Source: Marivita sp003149565 (lineage in GTDB: Bacteria; Pseudomonadota; Alphaproteobacteria; Rhodobacterales; Rhodobacteraceae). Taken from it: 64,000 nt of DNA. Below the pieces are notes generated by a model that saw only the letters and a program-made list of their open reading frames with translations, made no database searches and was not told the origin of the DNA. This document shows, piece by piece, positions 33,631 through 42,564 of this stretch. The DNA is taken from the NCBI RefSeq assembly GCF_965216415.1, contig NZ_CBDCFU010000002.1. One strand, given 5' to 3'. Both the position numbers and the translations under genes were made by a program. Within the stretch, counting starts at the first letter, position 1, and each line of letters opens with the position of its first letter.

Positions 33631-35061
33631 TCAGGCGCGCTGAATGCGAAGCTTTGCCTGCAGTCCGGTCGCCGAATTTTCAAAGGTCAGCGCGCCATTG
33701 TGCAACGCGGCAATGGTGACAACGATCGAGAGGCCAAGCCCGTGTCCTTCAACAAAGGCGGTGTTGTCGCCCCGCTCGAACGGACCAATCAGCGCTTCGA
33801 CGTCCTTTGCCAAGGTGTCTGAGCCTTCGTCTTCGACCACGATGGTGGCCGTGCGTGCATCTGTTTCGATAACGACGCTCGCGCTGCGTCCGTATTTCAA
33901 CGCGTTATCTATCAGATTGGTGATTGCTCGTTTCAGGGCCACCGGACGGCCGCTGATAATCACCTGTCGTCCGGTGGTGACCACGCTTTGACCCCGCCGC
34001 GACATGAACAGCGACCGCCCACCTTGGACCACCACGTCACGTGGCGGAACAAGCGTGACGGGTTCGCCGACATCCTGATAGTCTGATACGATGGCCTCGA
34101 CGAGAGAGTCGAGTGACAGCTTGCGTGGAGCTTCGGCGTTCATCTCTGCGCGGGTGTAGGTCAGGGCGCTCTCGATGATCCCGGTCATCGCGTCGATGTC
34201 GGACTCCAGCTTTCGCCGCAATTCTTCATCCTGGATCAGTGCGGTGCGCAACCGCAGGCGCGTGGCGGGGGTGCCAAGGTCATGGCTGACGCTCGACAGA
34301 ACAGCAGCCCGGTTGGCCAGCTGTTTGCGCTCGGTCTCGAGGAATGCGTTCAGCGCGTCCACGATTTCCCGCAACTCGCGGGGGCCTCGCGTTTCATAGC
34401 TTTCAGGCCCGCCAAATCGGCGATTGCGAAAGGCCTGCGCAAAGGCGCCAAAGGTCTGCGTGGTGTTTCCGATCAGGGTAAAGAGCGCCGCGACCGCCAC
34501 GAGGCCGACCAGAACCGCAAGCAGGCGCAGATCGCGCGGGACGGCGTCGCAGCCCCAGATGGCGCTGCCATCCACCTGCTGCCAGGCTCCGTTGTCATAG
34601 CGTGCAATCAGTATGGGAGTGCTGCAATACGTTGCAAAGAGCCGTGTCAGCGATGCCAGCTGCGCTGAGGCCGATGGCACTACATCGGCGGGAATATCTG
34701 CCACGGGGTATTGGAGAACGTCCGACACCGCTGCCAGACGCAGTCCGCCTTCGTTGTTTTGCAGAGACAGGACAGTCACGTAAGCCGGTTGTGGCATCCC
34801 TGAGATGCGTTCGAATTTACCGGCTTCTGCGAGCATGGCATCGGCGGGGGAAAGGGGCGTTATGTGCAAATCCGGATGGGTATCAAGCCCTGTCCGCAAC
34901 GCTTCATATGCCAGCAATCCAGCCGTCTTCGCATCAGAAAGGTGATTGGACCATGAATGCGAGGACCTCAGCCATAGCGCTGTTGCAATAGACGCTGACA
35001 GCATAGCAAGGGCTACCCAGAGCCAGGCCAAGCTGCGCAGCCGGAACACGCGTGTGCTCAT
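33631..35061 (-). CDS. Sensor histidine kinase (GtrS-like context)
   Basis: 476 residues. Two transmembrane helices (about 10-30 and 180-200) flank a periplasmic sensing region of about 150 residues. Downstream are HAMP, an H-box SSVSHDLGTPATRLRLRTAL, N-box NLIDNALKYG, and G boxes VEDEGSD and GHGLGLSIV. The phosphorylated His is in SHD. It overlaps the response regulator stop by one base, and lies next to a glucose-type ABC operon, matching the GltR/GtrS arrangement of Pseudomonas, so a sugar signal is a fair inference. Confidence 0.9.
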   Translation of the reverse strand: MSTRVFRLRSLAWLWVALAMLSASIATALWLRSSHSWSNHLSDAKTAGLLAYEALRTGLDTHPDLHITPLSPADAMLAEAGKFERISGMPQPAYVTVLSLQNNEGGLRLAAVSDVLQYPVADIPADVVPSASAQLASLTRLFATYCSTPILIARYDNGAWQQVDGSAIWGCDAVPRDLRLLAVLVGLVAVAALFTLIGNTTQTFGAFAQAFRNRRFGGPESYETRGPRELREIVDALNAFLETERKQLANRAAVLSSVSHDLGTPATRLRLRTALIQDEELRRKLESDIDAMTGIIESALTYTRAEMNAEAPRKLSLDSLVEAIVSDYQDVGEPVTLVPPRDVVVQGGRSLFMSRRGQSVVTTGRQVIISGRPVALKRAITNLIDNALKYGRSASVVIETDARTATIVVEDEGSDTLAKDVEALIGPFERGDNTAFVEGHGLGLSIVVTIAALHNGALTFENSATGLQAKLRIQRA

Positions 35062-35795
35062 CAGTCGGACTCGGCGGTCACATCGACGGCAAAGACATAG
35101 CCGGTTCCGCGTTCGGTCCGGATCATGTCCGGTGCCTTGGGGTCCGCTTCGATCTTGGAACGCAGGCGGCCTACCAGAACGTCAATTGCCCGCCCGGTGG
35201 CTTCGGGTTGGTCCTGATCGCCGGTGACATCCAGGGCGGTTGCGATTTCCTGCCGCGTCAGCGGGATGTGCGGATTGGCGAGCAACACCTTTAACAAAGC
35301 CGTTTCACGTCGGGACAAGGTGACCTGATAGCCGTCAGGCGATCGCACTTCGTCCTGTTTGCCGTCATAGACCCAGCCGCCAAAGTGAAACGTCTGTATG
35401 CGTCGACGGTAGATCAGAGATGAGGAGCGCCGCGCGCGGGAAAGCACCGCGCGCACCCGTGCAAGCAGCAGTTCCGGATTGAAGGGCTTGGCGATGTAAT
35501 CGTCAGCGCCGGTCTCGTATCCGGCCATCCGCTGGTGGTCGGCAGAAAGGGCCGAGACCATGATGATCGGCACGTCATGATCGCGCCGCAAGCCTTGGCA
35601 GATCTCCAGCCCGCTTTCGTCGCCAAGCATCACATCCAACAAAATAAGATCGATCCGTCCACCTTCGAGATGGCGATGCACGTCGGCTTCGGTTGCAGCG
35701 GGCAATGCGATGCAGCCTTGCTGGCGCAGATACTGACACATCATCTGGCGCATGTCCGGGTCGTCGTCGACCACAAGAAGTCGTGGAATCGCCAC
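35061..35795 (-). CDS. OmpR-family response regulator (GltR-like context)
   Basis: 244 residues. Receiver with acidic pair VVDDDPD, phospho-acceptor in LILLDVMLGD, Thr/Ser switch MVSALSA, and Lys in IAKPFNPE. The C-terminal winged helix ends RTERGTGYVFAVDV. It is divergent from the sugar ABC operon, and three TGTAAC repeats lie between, so it probably controls that operon. The first gene of a two-gene operon with the kinase. Confidence 0.92.
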   Translation of the reverse strand: MAIPRLLVVDDDPDMRQMMCQYLRQQGCIALPAATEADVHRHLEGGRIDLILLDVMLGDESGLEICQGLRRDHDVPIIMVSALSADHQRMAGYETGADDYIAKPFNPELLLARVRAVLSRARRSSSLIYRRRIQTFHFGGWVYDGKQDEVRSPDGYQVTLSRRETALLKVLLANPHIPLTRQEIATALDVTGDQDQPEATGRAIDVLVGRLRSKIEADPKAPDMIRTERGTGYVFAVDVTAESD

Positions 35796-35846
35796 CTGCC
35801 ACTGTCCTCCCTAAGCGCTGCGGTTCTGCTTTGATCTCAGTTCTTA

Positions 35847-35892
35847 TGTAACAACAGGAAACGAAATCCCGTCCAGTGTAACAGCGTGTAAC
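35847..35892. promoter_or_regulatory. TGTAAC direct repeats, likely response-regulator sites
   Basis: TGTAAC occurs at 35847-35852, 35877-35882 and 35887-35892. The last two are 10 bases apart, the usual half-site period for OmpR/PhoB-type proteins, and the first is 30 bases further, in phase on the helix. Confidence 0.55.
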
Positions 35893-36020
35893 GGGCGGTG
35901 GAAAAATCTGCATCTCATTTCTGAAAAGCCGTCATGACGTGATTGCAATGCTGAATGGGATTTCGCCAAAGATAGGTACCTGATGCCCGAATTGGCACAG
36001 ATTTTGGGAGGACTATACAC

Positions 36021-37262
36021 ATGAAATCCGTATTTTTCGGCGCTGTCTCCGCCACCGCTCTGATCGCATCCGCAGTCCATGCAGAACCTCAGGCCGAGGT
36101 TCTGCACTGGTGGACATCCGGCGGTGAGGCGAAGTCGGTTGCCGTGTTGCAGGAAGAGTTTGCCTCGAAGGGTGGCACCTGGACGGACATGCCCGTAGCA
36201 GGTGGCGGCGGTGACGCCGCAATGACCGCGCTGCGCGCACGCGTACTGTCGGGCAACGCCCCGACCGCCGTGCAGCTCAAGGGCCCGGCGATCCAGGAAT
36301 GGTATGAAGAGGGAGTCCTTGCGGACATCTCGTCGGTCGCGGAAGCGCAGAATTGGGCAGACGTTCTGCCGGCCTCGATCGCAGGCCACATGAAGTGCGA
36401 AGGTTCCTGGTGCGCCGCACCGGTGAACGTGCACCGCGTAGACTGGATCTGGGCAAACGCGGACGTACTGGAAGCAAACGGCATCGAAATGCCGACCACT
36501 TGGGACGAATTCAACGCAGCGGCTGAAAAGCTCGAAGCGGCTGGTGTCATCCCGCTCGCGCATGGCGGCCAGGCTTGGCAGGACGCAACCGTATTCGAAG
36601 CGGTGGCGCTTGGGATTCTTGGTCCGGACGGTTTCCGCAAAGCGTTCGTCGATCTCGATATGGACACTCTGAAGTCCGACGAGATGAAGGCTGTCTTCGA
36701 CCAGATGCGCACCATGCGCGGGTATGTTGACGACAATTTCTCGGGTCGTGACTGGAACCTTGCCACTGCTATGGTCATGAACGGCGAAGCTGCGTTCCAG
36801 ATCATGGGTGACTGGGCCAAGGGCGAATTCATGGCTGCTGGCAAAGTGCCGGGCGAAGATTTCCTCTGTGCCTCTGTTCCGGGCGACGGCTTCCTCTACA
36901 ACGTGGACAGCTTTGCCATGTTCGACGTCGACGGCGACGACAAGAAAGCTGGTCAGGAACTGCTGGCAGAGTTGATCGTTGGTCCGAACTTCCAGAAAGT
37001 GTTCAACCTGAACAAGGGTTCCATCCCTGCGCGGACCGATGTGTCACTGGAAGAATTCGACAGTTGTGCGCACCTGTCCGCCAAGGACATGAGCGAAAGC
37101 TCGGACAATGACTCGCTCCTGCCCAGCTATGCCCACGGCATGGCGCTGCGCGGCGCGCAGTCCGGTGCAATCACCGACGTCGTCACCGCACACTTCAACT
37201 CCGACATGTCCTCGGAAGAAGCCGTGAACATGCTGGCTGACGCAGTCGCGAACAGCATGTAA
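36021..37262 (+). CDS. Glucose-type ABC transporter, periplasmic sugar-binding protein
   Basis: 413 residues. Signal peptide MKSVFFGAVSATALIASAVH, then a type II binding fold (SBP_bac_1) starting AEVLHWWTSGGEAKSVAVLQ. The WWTSGGE, FNAAAEKLEAAG and WANADVLEANG segments resemble the glucose/mannose-binding GtsA of Pseudomonas and related Thermus proteins. Aromatic residues (Trp) suit sugar stacking. It is the first gene of a four-gene operon. A GC-rich hairpin follows before the permease genes. Confidence 0.88.
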   Translation: MKSVFFGAVSATALIASAVHAEPQAEVLHWWTSGGEAKSVAVLQEEFASKGGTWTDMPVAGGGGDAAMTALRARVLSGNAPTAVQLKGPAIQEWYEEGVLADISSVAEAQNWADVLPASIAGHMKCEGSWCAAPVNVHRVDWIWANADVLEANGIEMPTTWDEFNAAAEKLEAAGVIPLAHGGQAWQDATVFEAVALGILGPDGFRKAFVDLDMDTLKSDEMKAVFDQMRTMRGYVDDNFSGRDWNLATAMVMNGEAAFQIMGDWAKGEFMAAGKVPGEDFLCASVPGDGFLYNVDSFAMFDVDGDDKKAGQELLAELIVGPNFQKVFNLNKGSIPARTDVSLEEFDSCAHLSAKDMSESSDNDSLLPSYAHGMALRGAQSGAITDVVTAHFNSDMSSEEAVNMLADAVANSM

Positions 37263-37271
37263 TTCCATTCT

Positions 37272-37300
37272 CCCGCCCCAAAGCACCCGCTTGGGGCGGG
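37272..37300 (+). terminator. GC-rich hairpin after the sugar-binding protein gene
   Basis: CCCGCCCCAA (37272-37281) and TTGGGGCGGG (37291-37300) pair perfectly. Not followed by a long T-run; likely raises binding-protein over permease expression. Confidence 0.65.
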
Positions 37301-37319
37301 ACTTTCAGGGACAGATCCA

Positions 37320-38192
37320 ATGACCAAGTGGCTTGAAGAAAACACGCCCAAATTGGTACTGGCGCCCTCGTTCATCGCAGTTCTGATCTTCGTCTATGGC
37401 TTCATTGCCTGGACCGCCTGGGTCTCGTTCACGCGATCGCGCCTGCTTCCAAGATATGACATCGAAGGGCTTATCCAGTACGAGCGCCTGTTTGCGTCTC
37501 CGCGCTGGGACACCGCGCTGAACAACCTGTTTGTGTTCGGCATCCTGTTCATCGTGATCGCGATGGTGCTGGGGCTGGTCCTTGCCATCCTGCTCGACCA
37601 GAACATCCGCACTGAAGGTGCGATCCGAACGATTTACCTGTACCCGATGGCGCTTTCGATGATCGTCACCGGTACCGCGTGGAAATGGATCCTGAACCCC
37701 GGGCTTGGGGTCGAGGCCATGGTCCGCGGCTGGGGCTTCGAGAACTTCACCTTCGATTGGTTGGTGAACCCGGATATGGCAATCTACACCATCGTGATTG
37801 CCGCAATCTGGCAAAGTTCGGGCTTCGTGATGGCGTTGTTCCTGGCCGGTCTGCGGTCTGTAGACGGCGAGATCATCAAAGCTGCGCAGGTCGACGGTAT
37901 CCCGACATGGCGCATCTATACCGCCATCATCATTCCGTCGATGGCTCCGATCTTTCTCTCCGCTTTCATCGTGCTGTCGCACCTCGCCATCAAGAGCTTT
38001 GACCTTGTCATCGCGCTCACGGGTGGCGGCCCCGGTTATGCGACCGACCTTCCGGCAACCTACATGTACGCGATGGCCTTTTCGCGCGGCGACATCGGTC
38101 AGGCGGCCAGCTCTGCCATGATCATGATGATGGTCGTCTTCGCAATCGTGGTCCCGTACCTCTATTCTGAATTGAGGTCCAAAGATGACTGA
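37320..38192 (+). CDS. Sugar ABC transporter permease (GtsB-like)
   Basis: 290 residues, six helices, MalF/UgpA type. The EAA loop IIKAAQVDGIPTWRIYTAII is near residues 185-205. The cytoplasmic N-terminus starts MTKWLEENTPKLVLAPSFIA. It overlaps the second permease by eight bases. Forms a heterodimer with the next gene product. Confidence 0.9.
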   Translation: MTKWLEENTPKLVLAPSFIAVLIFVYGFIAWTAWVSFTRSRLLPRYDIEGLIQYERLFASPRWDTALNNLFVFGILFIVIAMVLGLVLAILLDQNIRTEGAIRTIYLYPMALSMIVTGTAWKWILNPGLGVEAMVRGWGFENFTFDWLVNPDMAIYTIVIAAIWQSSGFVMALFLAGLRSVDGEIIKAAQVDGIPTWRIYTAIIIPSMAPIFLSAFIVLSHLAIKSFDLVIALTGGGPGYATDLPATYMYAMAFSRGDIGQAASSAMIMMMVVFAIVVPYLYSELRSKDD

Positions 38193-39078
38193 TATCTCCA
38201 TGACCTCCCAGCAACGCCAAAGTCAGACGGGCAAGATCGTCCTGCGGTGGCTGCTCTATATCGCACTGGGTCTCTTCGCCCTGTTCTACCTGTTGCCGCT
38301 TTTCGTGATGATCACCACGTCGCTGAAAAGCCTAGATGAAATCCGCACGGGCGACCTGATCGCCCTGCCTCGGGACGTCACGTTCGATGCGTGGCGCACC
38401 GCATGGTCCGGTGCCTGTACCGGCATCCAGTGCGAGGGTGTCCGCCCGTACTTTTGGAACTCTATCCTAATCGCCATCCCGGCCGTGGCCATCTCGACCC
38501 TGCTGGGCGCAATGAACGGCTATGTCGTGGCCCAGTGGAAGTTCCGGGGGGCGAACATCATCTTCTCGCTGATGCTCTTTGGCTGCTTCATTCCGTTCCA
38601 GGTCGTTCTGCTGCCGATGGCACGGACGCTGGGGATCATGGGCATCGCCGGCACCATTCCGGGACTGATCTTTGTTCACGTGATCTACGGGCTTGGCTTT
38701 ACCACGCTGTTCTTCCGCAACTACTACGTCTCGATCCCGGCAGAGTTAACCAAGGCGGCCAAGGTGGACGGGGCAGGGTTCTTCCGCATCTTCTGGTCGA
38801 TCTTCCTGCCACTGTCGCTGCCGATCGTCGTGGTGACCGTCATCTGGCAGTTCACGCAGATCTGGAACGACTTCCTGTTTGGCGTGTCCTTCAGCCAAGC
38901 GGGCACCCAGCCGGTGACCGTGGCTCTGAACAATATCGTCAACTCGACCACTGGCGTCAAAGAATACAACGTCGACATGGCTGCCGCGATCATTGCCGCG
39001 CTGCCGACGCTGTTCGTCTACGTCGTCGCTGGCAAGTATTTCATCCGGGGTCTCACCGCCGGATCCGTGAAAGGATAA
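38185..39078 (+). CDS. Sugar ABC transporter permease (GtsC-like)
   Basis: 297 residues, six helices, MalG type, with EAA loop ELTKAAKVDGAGFFRIFWSI near 185-205. The start overlaps the end of the partner permease gene, and the ATPase gene begins four bases after its stop. Together these show a tightly packed importer operon. Confidence 0.9.
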   Translation: MTDISMTSQQRQSQTGKIVLRWLLYIALGLFALFYLLPLFVMITTSLKSLDEIRTGDLIALPRDVTFDAWRTAWSGACTGIQCEGVRPYFWNSILIAIPAVAISTLLGAMNGYVVAQWKFRGANIIFSLMLFGCFIPFQVVLLPMARTLGIMGIAGTIPGLIFVHVIYGLGFTTLFFRNYYVSIPAELTKAAKVDGAGFFRIFWSIFLPLSLPIVVVTVIWQFTQIWNDFLFGVSFSQAGTQPVTVALNNIVNSTTGVKEYNVDMAAAIIAALPTLFVYVVAGKYFIRGLTAGSVKG

Positions 39079-39082
39079 ACCC

Positions 39083-40180
39083 ATGTCTCCGATCCTGGAC
39101 ATCAACAACCTCTACAAAAGCTACGGCACCACGGAGATCCTCAAGGACATCAACGTGTCGATCGAACCGGGCGATTTTCTTGTGCTGGTCGGCCCGTCGG
39201 GCTGTGGCAAGTCCACGCTGCTGAACTGCATCGCGGGTCTTGAACCGATCACCGGTGGCTCCATCAACATCGGCGGCAAGGATATGACCCATGTCAGCCC
39301 CAAGGACCGCGATATCGCGATGGTGTTCCAGTCCTACGCGCTGTACCCGACGATGACCGTCGCCAAGAACATTACCTTCGGCATGAAGGTGCGCGGCGTC
39401 GATCAGGCCACTCAGGACAAGAAACTCGCTCAGGTGGCGGCGCAGTTGCAGATCGAGCCGCTGCTGAACCGTCGTCCCGGCCAGTTGTCTGGTGGTCAGC
39501 GTCAGCGTGTGGCGATGGGCCGGGCGCTGGTGCGCGATCCCAAGCTGTTCCTCTTCGATGAACCACTGTCCAACCTTGATGCCAAACTGCGGGTTGAGAT
39601 GCGAACCGAGATCAAGGCCCTGCACCAGAACCTTGGCGCGTCGATGGTCTATGTGACCCACGACCAGATTGAGGCGATGACACTGGCCACCAAGATCGTG
39701 GTGATGAAAGGCGGCGTGATTCAGCAGATCGGATCCCCGGCAGAAATCTACAACCGCCCCGCCAATCTGTTTGTGGCCGACTTCATGGGTAGCCCGGCGA
39801 TGAACTTGATCCCCGCCAAGGCGCATCGCGCCGAAGAGGGCACACGGATTGAGATCACCCGCAAATCCGGCGAGCCGATTGTCCTGACCGACACCAGGAA
39901 CCGCGATCTTCCCGAAGACGTGATCCTTGGCGTGCGTCCCGAGGACATTGCCGACCCTGATCTGCGTGGAGCGGACACGACGCAAGCGGCGGAGTGCCTG
40001 ATCGATATCGTCGAGCCCGCAGGGGCGGACACCTTTGCGGTGATGCAACTGGGCGGCAAGCATGTCACCGCACGTTTGCACGCGGAAACGACAGCCAAGC
40101 CGGGTCAACCCAAGCGGCTATCTTTCGACTTGGGCAAGGTGTCGTACTTTGCGCCTGAAACCGGCCTACGGCTGAACTGA
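39083..40180 (+). CDS. Sugar ABC transporter ATPase (MalK/UgpC type)
   Basis: 365 residues. Walker A GPSGCGKSTL, signature LSGGQRQRVAMGRALVRDPK, Walker B LFLFDEPLSNLDAKL, switch His in VYVTHDQIEA. The C-terminal TOBE/OB region (about 235-365) is typical of MalK-like ATPases and can bind regulators. It ends at a strong terminator, closing the operon. Confidence 0.92.
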   Translation: MSPILDINNLYKSYGTTEILKDINVSIEPGDFLVLVGPSGCGKSTLLNCIAGLEPITGGSINIGGKDMTHVSPKDRDIAMVFQSYALYPTMTVAKNITFGMKVRGVDQATQDKKLAQVAAQLQIEPLLNRRPGQLSGGQRQRVAMGRALVRDPKLFLFDEPLSNLDAKLRVEMRTEIKALHQNLGASMVYVTHDQIEAMTLATKIVVMKGGVIQQIGSPAEIYNRPANLFVADFMGSPAMNLIPAKAHRAEEGTRIEITRKSGEPIVLTDTRNRDLPEDVILGVRPEDIADPDLRGADTTQAAECLIDIVEPAGADTFAVMQLGGKHVTARLHAETTAKPGQPKRLSFDLGKVSYFAPETGLRLN

Positions 40181-40187
40181 GAAAAGA

Positions 40188-40225
40188 CCGGGTGGTCAGT
40201 CTTTGAAGGACCACCCGGATTTTTT
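40188..40225. terminator. Strong terminator shared by sugar operon and convergent CoA-transferase gene
   Basis: CCGGGTGGTC (40188-40197) pairs with GACCACCCGG (40209-40218), followed by ATTTTTT (40219-40225) on the plus strand. On the minus strand TCTTTTCTC follows, so it may work in both directions. Part of the stem codes for the last residues of the convergent CaiB-family protein. Confidence 0.88.
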
Positions 40226-41350
40226 CACCTGATCGGTATGGGCCCCCAGCGTGGGCGCAGTTCGATCCAGCGCAAGGCTCGACGTGCTGAAGGTGATTGG
40301 CGTACGAACACCCGGCACACCCTCGGGCATGATCTTCATGCCACGATGAATGATCTGCGGATCGTCGAACACTTCGCCAACGGTGTTGATCGGGGACGAC
40401 GCCACTTGCTTGGCCTTCAACGCCTCGAGCAAATCCGCCTTGGTCATCTTCGCCGTTTCGGCCTTGAGCATCGCGATCAACTCGTCACGGTGCTTAACCC
40501 GTCCGGCATTGGTTTTGTAGTCTGGGTTTTCCGAAATATCGGGCCGGTTCACGATCTCGCAAAGCCCCTGGAACTGGCGGTCATTGCCAGACGCGATGAT
40601 GATATCGCCATCCGAAGCCGGAAAGACCTCGTAGGGCACGATATTCGGGTGCTGGTTGCCCATGCGATTGGGGGACTGCCCGGTCACGAGGAAATTCATC
40701 GCCTGATTGACAAGGCATCCGGTGCCCGCATCCAGCAGGCTCATGTCGATATGCTGGCCCAACCCCGTCTTGTCGCGTTCGCGCAGAGCGGCCTGAATGC
40801 CGATTACCGCATAAAGACCGGTGTAGATGTCTGTGACTGCAACACCAACTTTCTGCGGCTCGCCTGCCGGGTCGCCGGTGATCGACATCAACCCGGACAG
40901 CCCTTGCACAAGGTAGTCATAACCTGCGCGTGTGGCATAGGGGCCGGTCTGCCCGAAGCCGGTGATCGAACAGAATACAAGGCCCGGATTGGCAACTGAC
41001 AGGCTTGGGTAGTCCAGCCCGTATTTCGCAAGGCCACCGACCTTAAAGTTCTCGATCAGCACATCCGCTTCTCGGGCCAGATCTTGCACAAAGGCGCGAC
41101 CTTCCTCGGTCGTTAGATCCGCCGTGACCGAATATTTGCCCCGGTTGCAGCTGTAGAAATACGCCGCTGACGGCGTGTCCTCGCCTTCGCGTTCAATGAA
41201 CGGAGGCCCCCAAGTGCGGGTGTCGTCGCCCTTGGGGCTTTCCACCTTGATCACGGTTGCGCCAAGGTCGGCCAGCGTCTGACCGACAATTGGCCCGGCA
41301 AGGATGCGGGCCAATTCAAGAACTTTCAAACCTTCCAGCGGTGCTGACAT
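40196..41350 (-). CDS. CaiB/BaiF CoA-transferase (glutarate-CoA transferase-like)
   Basis: 384 residues of class III CoA-transferase. The catalytic Asp is in GVAVTDIYTGLYAVIG, and the N-terminal CoA-site segment reads LARILAGPIVGQTLADLGAT. It is paired, with a one-base overlap, to a glutaryl-CoA-dehydrogenase-like gene, matching the human SUGCT/GCDH pairing, so transfer of CoA from succinyl-CoA to glutarate or a substituted dicarboxylate is likely. It is the last gene of the long minus-strand catabolic operon and ends in the terminator at 40188. Confidence 0.87.
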   Translation of the reverse strand: MSAPLEGLKVLELARILAGPIVGQTLADLGATVIKVESPKGDDTRTWGPPFIEREGEDTPSAAYFYSCNRGKYSVTADLTTEEGRAFVQDLAREADVLIENFKVGGLAKYGLDYPSLSVANPGLVFCSITGFGQTGPYATRAGYDYLVQGLSGLMSITGDPAGEPQKVGVAVTDIYTGLYAVIGIQAALRERDKTGLGQHIDMSLLDAGTGCLVNQAMNFLVTGQSPNRMGNQHPNIVPYEVFPASDGDIIIASGNDRQFQGLCEIVNRPDISENPDYKTNAGRVKHRDELIAMLKAETAKMTKADLLEALKAKQVASSPINTVGEVFDDPQIIHRGMKIMPEGVPGVRTPITFSTSSLALDRTAPTLGAHTDQVKKSGWSFKD

Positions 41351-42564
41351 CAGAAGAACGCCTGCAACCCTGTCTGTGCCCGGCCAAGGATGAGGGCGTG
41401 CACGTCATGGGTTCCCTCATAGGTGTTGACCGTTTCAAGGTTCTGCGCGTGGCGCATGACATGGTACTCGGCCATGATCCCGTTGCCGCCATGCATGTCG
41501 CGGGCATTGCGCGCGATGTCCAAAGCCTTGCCGCAATTGTTGCGTTTGATCAGGCTGATTGCCTCGGGCGCAGCAGTGCCAGCGTCAAGCATGCGACCAA
41601 CCTGCAATGCTGCGTGCAAGCCCAGCGTGATCTCGGTCTGCATGTCAGCGAGTTTCTTCTGGAAAAGCTGTGTCTGCGCGAGCGGGCGACCGAACTGCGT
41701 GCGGTCCAAACCGTACTGGCGTGCGCGGTGCCAGCTGTCCTCAGCCGCCCCCATCACGCCCCACGCGATGCCATAGCGCGCGCGGTTCAGACAGCCGAAA
41801 GGCCCTTTCAGGCCTTCGACACCCGGCAGCAACGCGTCTTCTCCGACCTCGACATCCTTCATTACGATCTCGCCGGTGATCGACGCGCGCAGGGACAGTT
41901 TGCCGTTGATCTTGGGGGCGCTGAGACCTTTCATGCCTTTTTCAAGGACGAAACCCCGGATCGCGCCGTCATGCGCTTCGGACTTGGCCCAGACGACGAA
42001 CACATCCGCGATCGGACTGTTCGAAATCCACATCTTGGCCCCGTTGATGACGTAGCCCCCGTCGGTTTTCTTGGCGACGGTCTTCATCCCCGCAGGATCG
42101 GATCCGGCATCGGGTTCGGTCAGACCAAAGCAGCCTATCAGCGTGCCTGCAGCCAGACCCGGCAGGTATTTCTTGCGCTGTTCATCGCTGCCATAGGCGT
42201 GGATCGGATACATGACCAAAGAGCTTTGAACGCTCATCATCGACCGATACCCGCTGTCGATGCGTTCGACTTCGCGGGCGACAAGGCCATAGCTCACATA
42301 TCCCGCGCCCAGACCGCCGAACTCTTCGGGAATGGTCACGCCCAGCAGGCCCATCTCGCCCATCTCGGCGAAAATCTCGGGGGCCACACCTTCGTTCAGA
42401 TACATGTCCGTCACGCGCGGCAGCAGTTTGTCCGACGCATAGGCCGCAGCGCTCTCCGCGATCATGCGCTCTTCCTCGGACAGAGCCGCGCTCAGGCCCA
42501 GAGGGTCCTGCCAGTCGAATTTGGCGAGTGAGGGTCCGTGACCCGCGTGTGACGCATCAAGCAT
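41350..42564 (-). CDS. gcdH: Glutaryl-CoA dehydrogenase-like acyl-CoA dehydrogenase
   Basis: 404 residues. FAD/acyl-CoA fold with FGLTEPDAGSDPAGMKT and WISNSPIADVFVVWAKSE. The catalytic glutamate is in ETVNTYEGTHDVHALILGRA, a segment characteristic of GCDH. GCDH oxidises glutaryl-CoA and decarboxylates it to crotonyl-CoA. I prefer the ATG at 42562-42564, because GAGGAG sits seven bases before it but only one base before the upstream ATG. In this operon it may act on a methylated dicarboxyl-CoA. Confidence 0.85.
   Translation of the reverse strand: MLDASHAGHGPSLAKFDWQDPLGLSAALSEEERMIAESAAAYASDKLLPRVTDMYLNEGVAPEIFAEMGEMGLLGVTIPEEFGGLGAGYVSYGLVAREVERIDSGYRSMMSVQSSLVMYPIHAYGSDEQRKKYLPGLAAGTLIGCFGLTEPDAGSDPAGMKTVAKKTDGGYVINGAKMWISNSPIADVFVVWAKSEAHDGAIRGFVLEKGMKGLSAPKINGKLSLRASITGEIVMKDVEVGEDALLPGVEGLKGPFGCLNRARYGIAWGVMGAAEDSWHRARQYGLDRTQFGRPLAQTQLFQKKLADMQTEITLGLHAALQVGRMLDAGTAAPEAISLIKRNNCGKALDIARNARDMHGGNGIMAEYHVMRHAQNLETVNTYEGTHDVHALILGRAQTGLQAFF

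Noticed and set aside
37305..38201. Minus-strand 298-codon frame
   Set aside because: Antisense to the sugar permease; extreme charge and no domains.
39053..40108. Minus-strand 351-codon frame
   Set aside because: Antisense to the sugar ABC ATPase, which has all its motifs.
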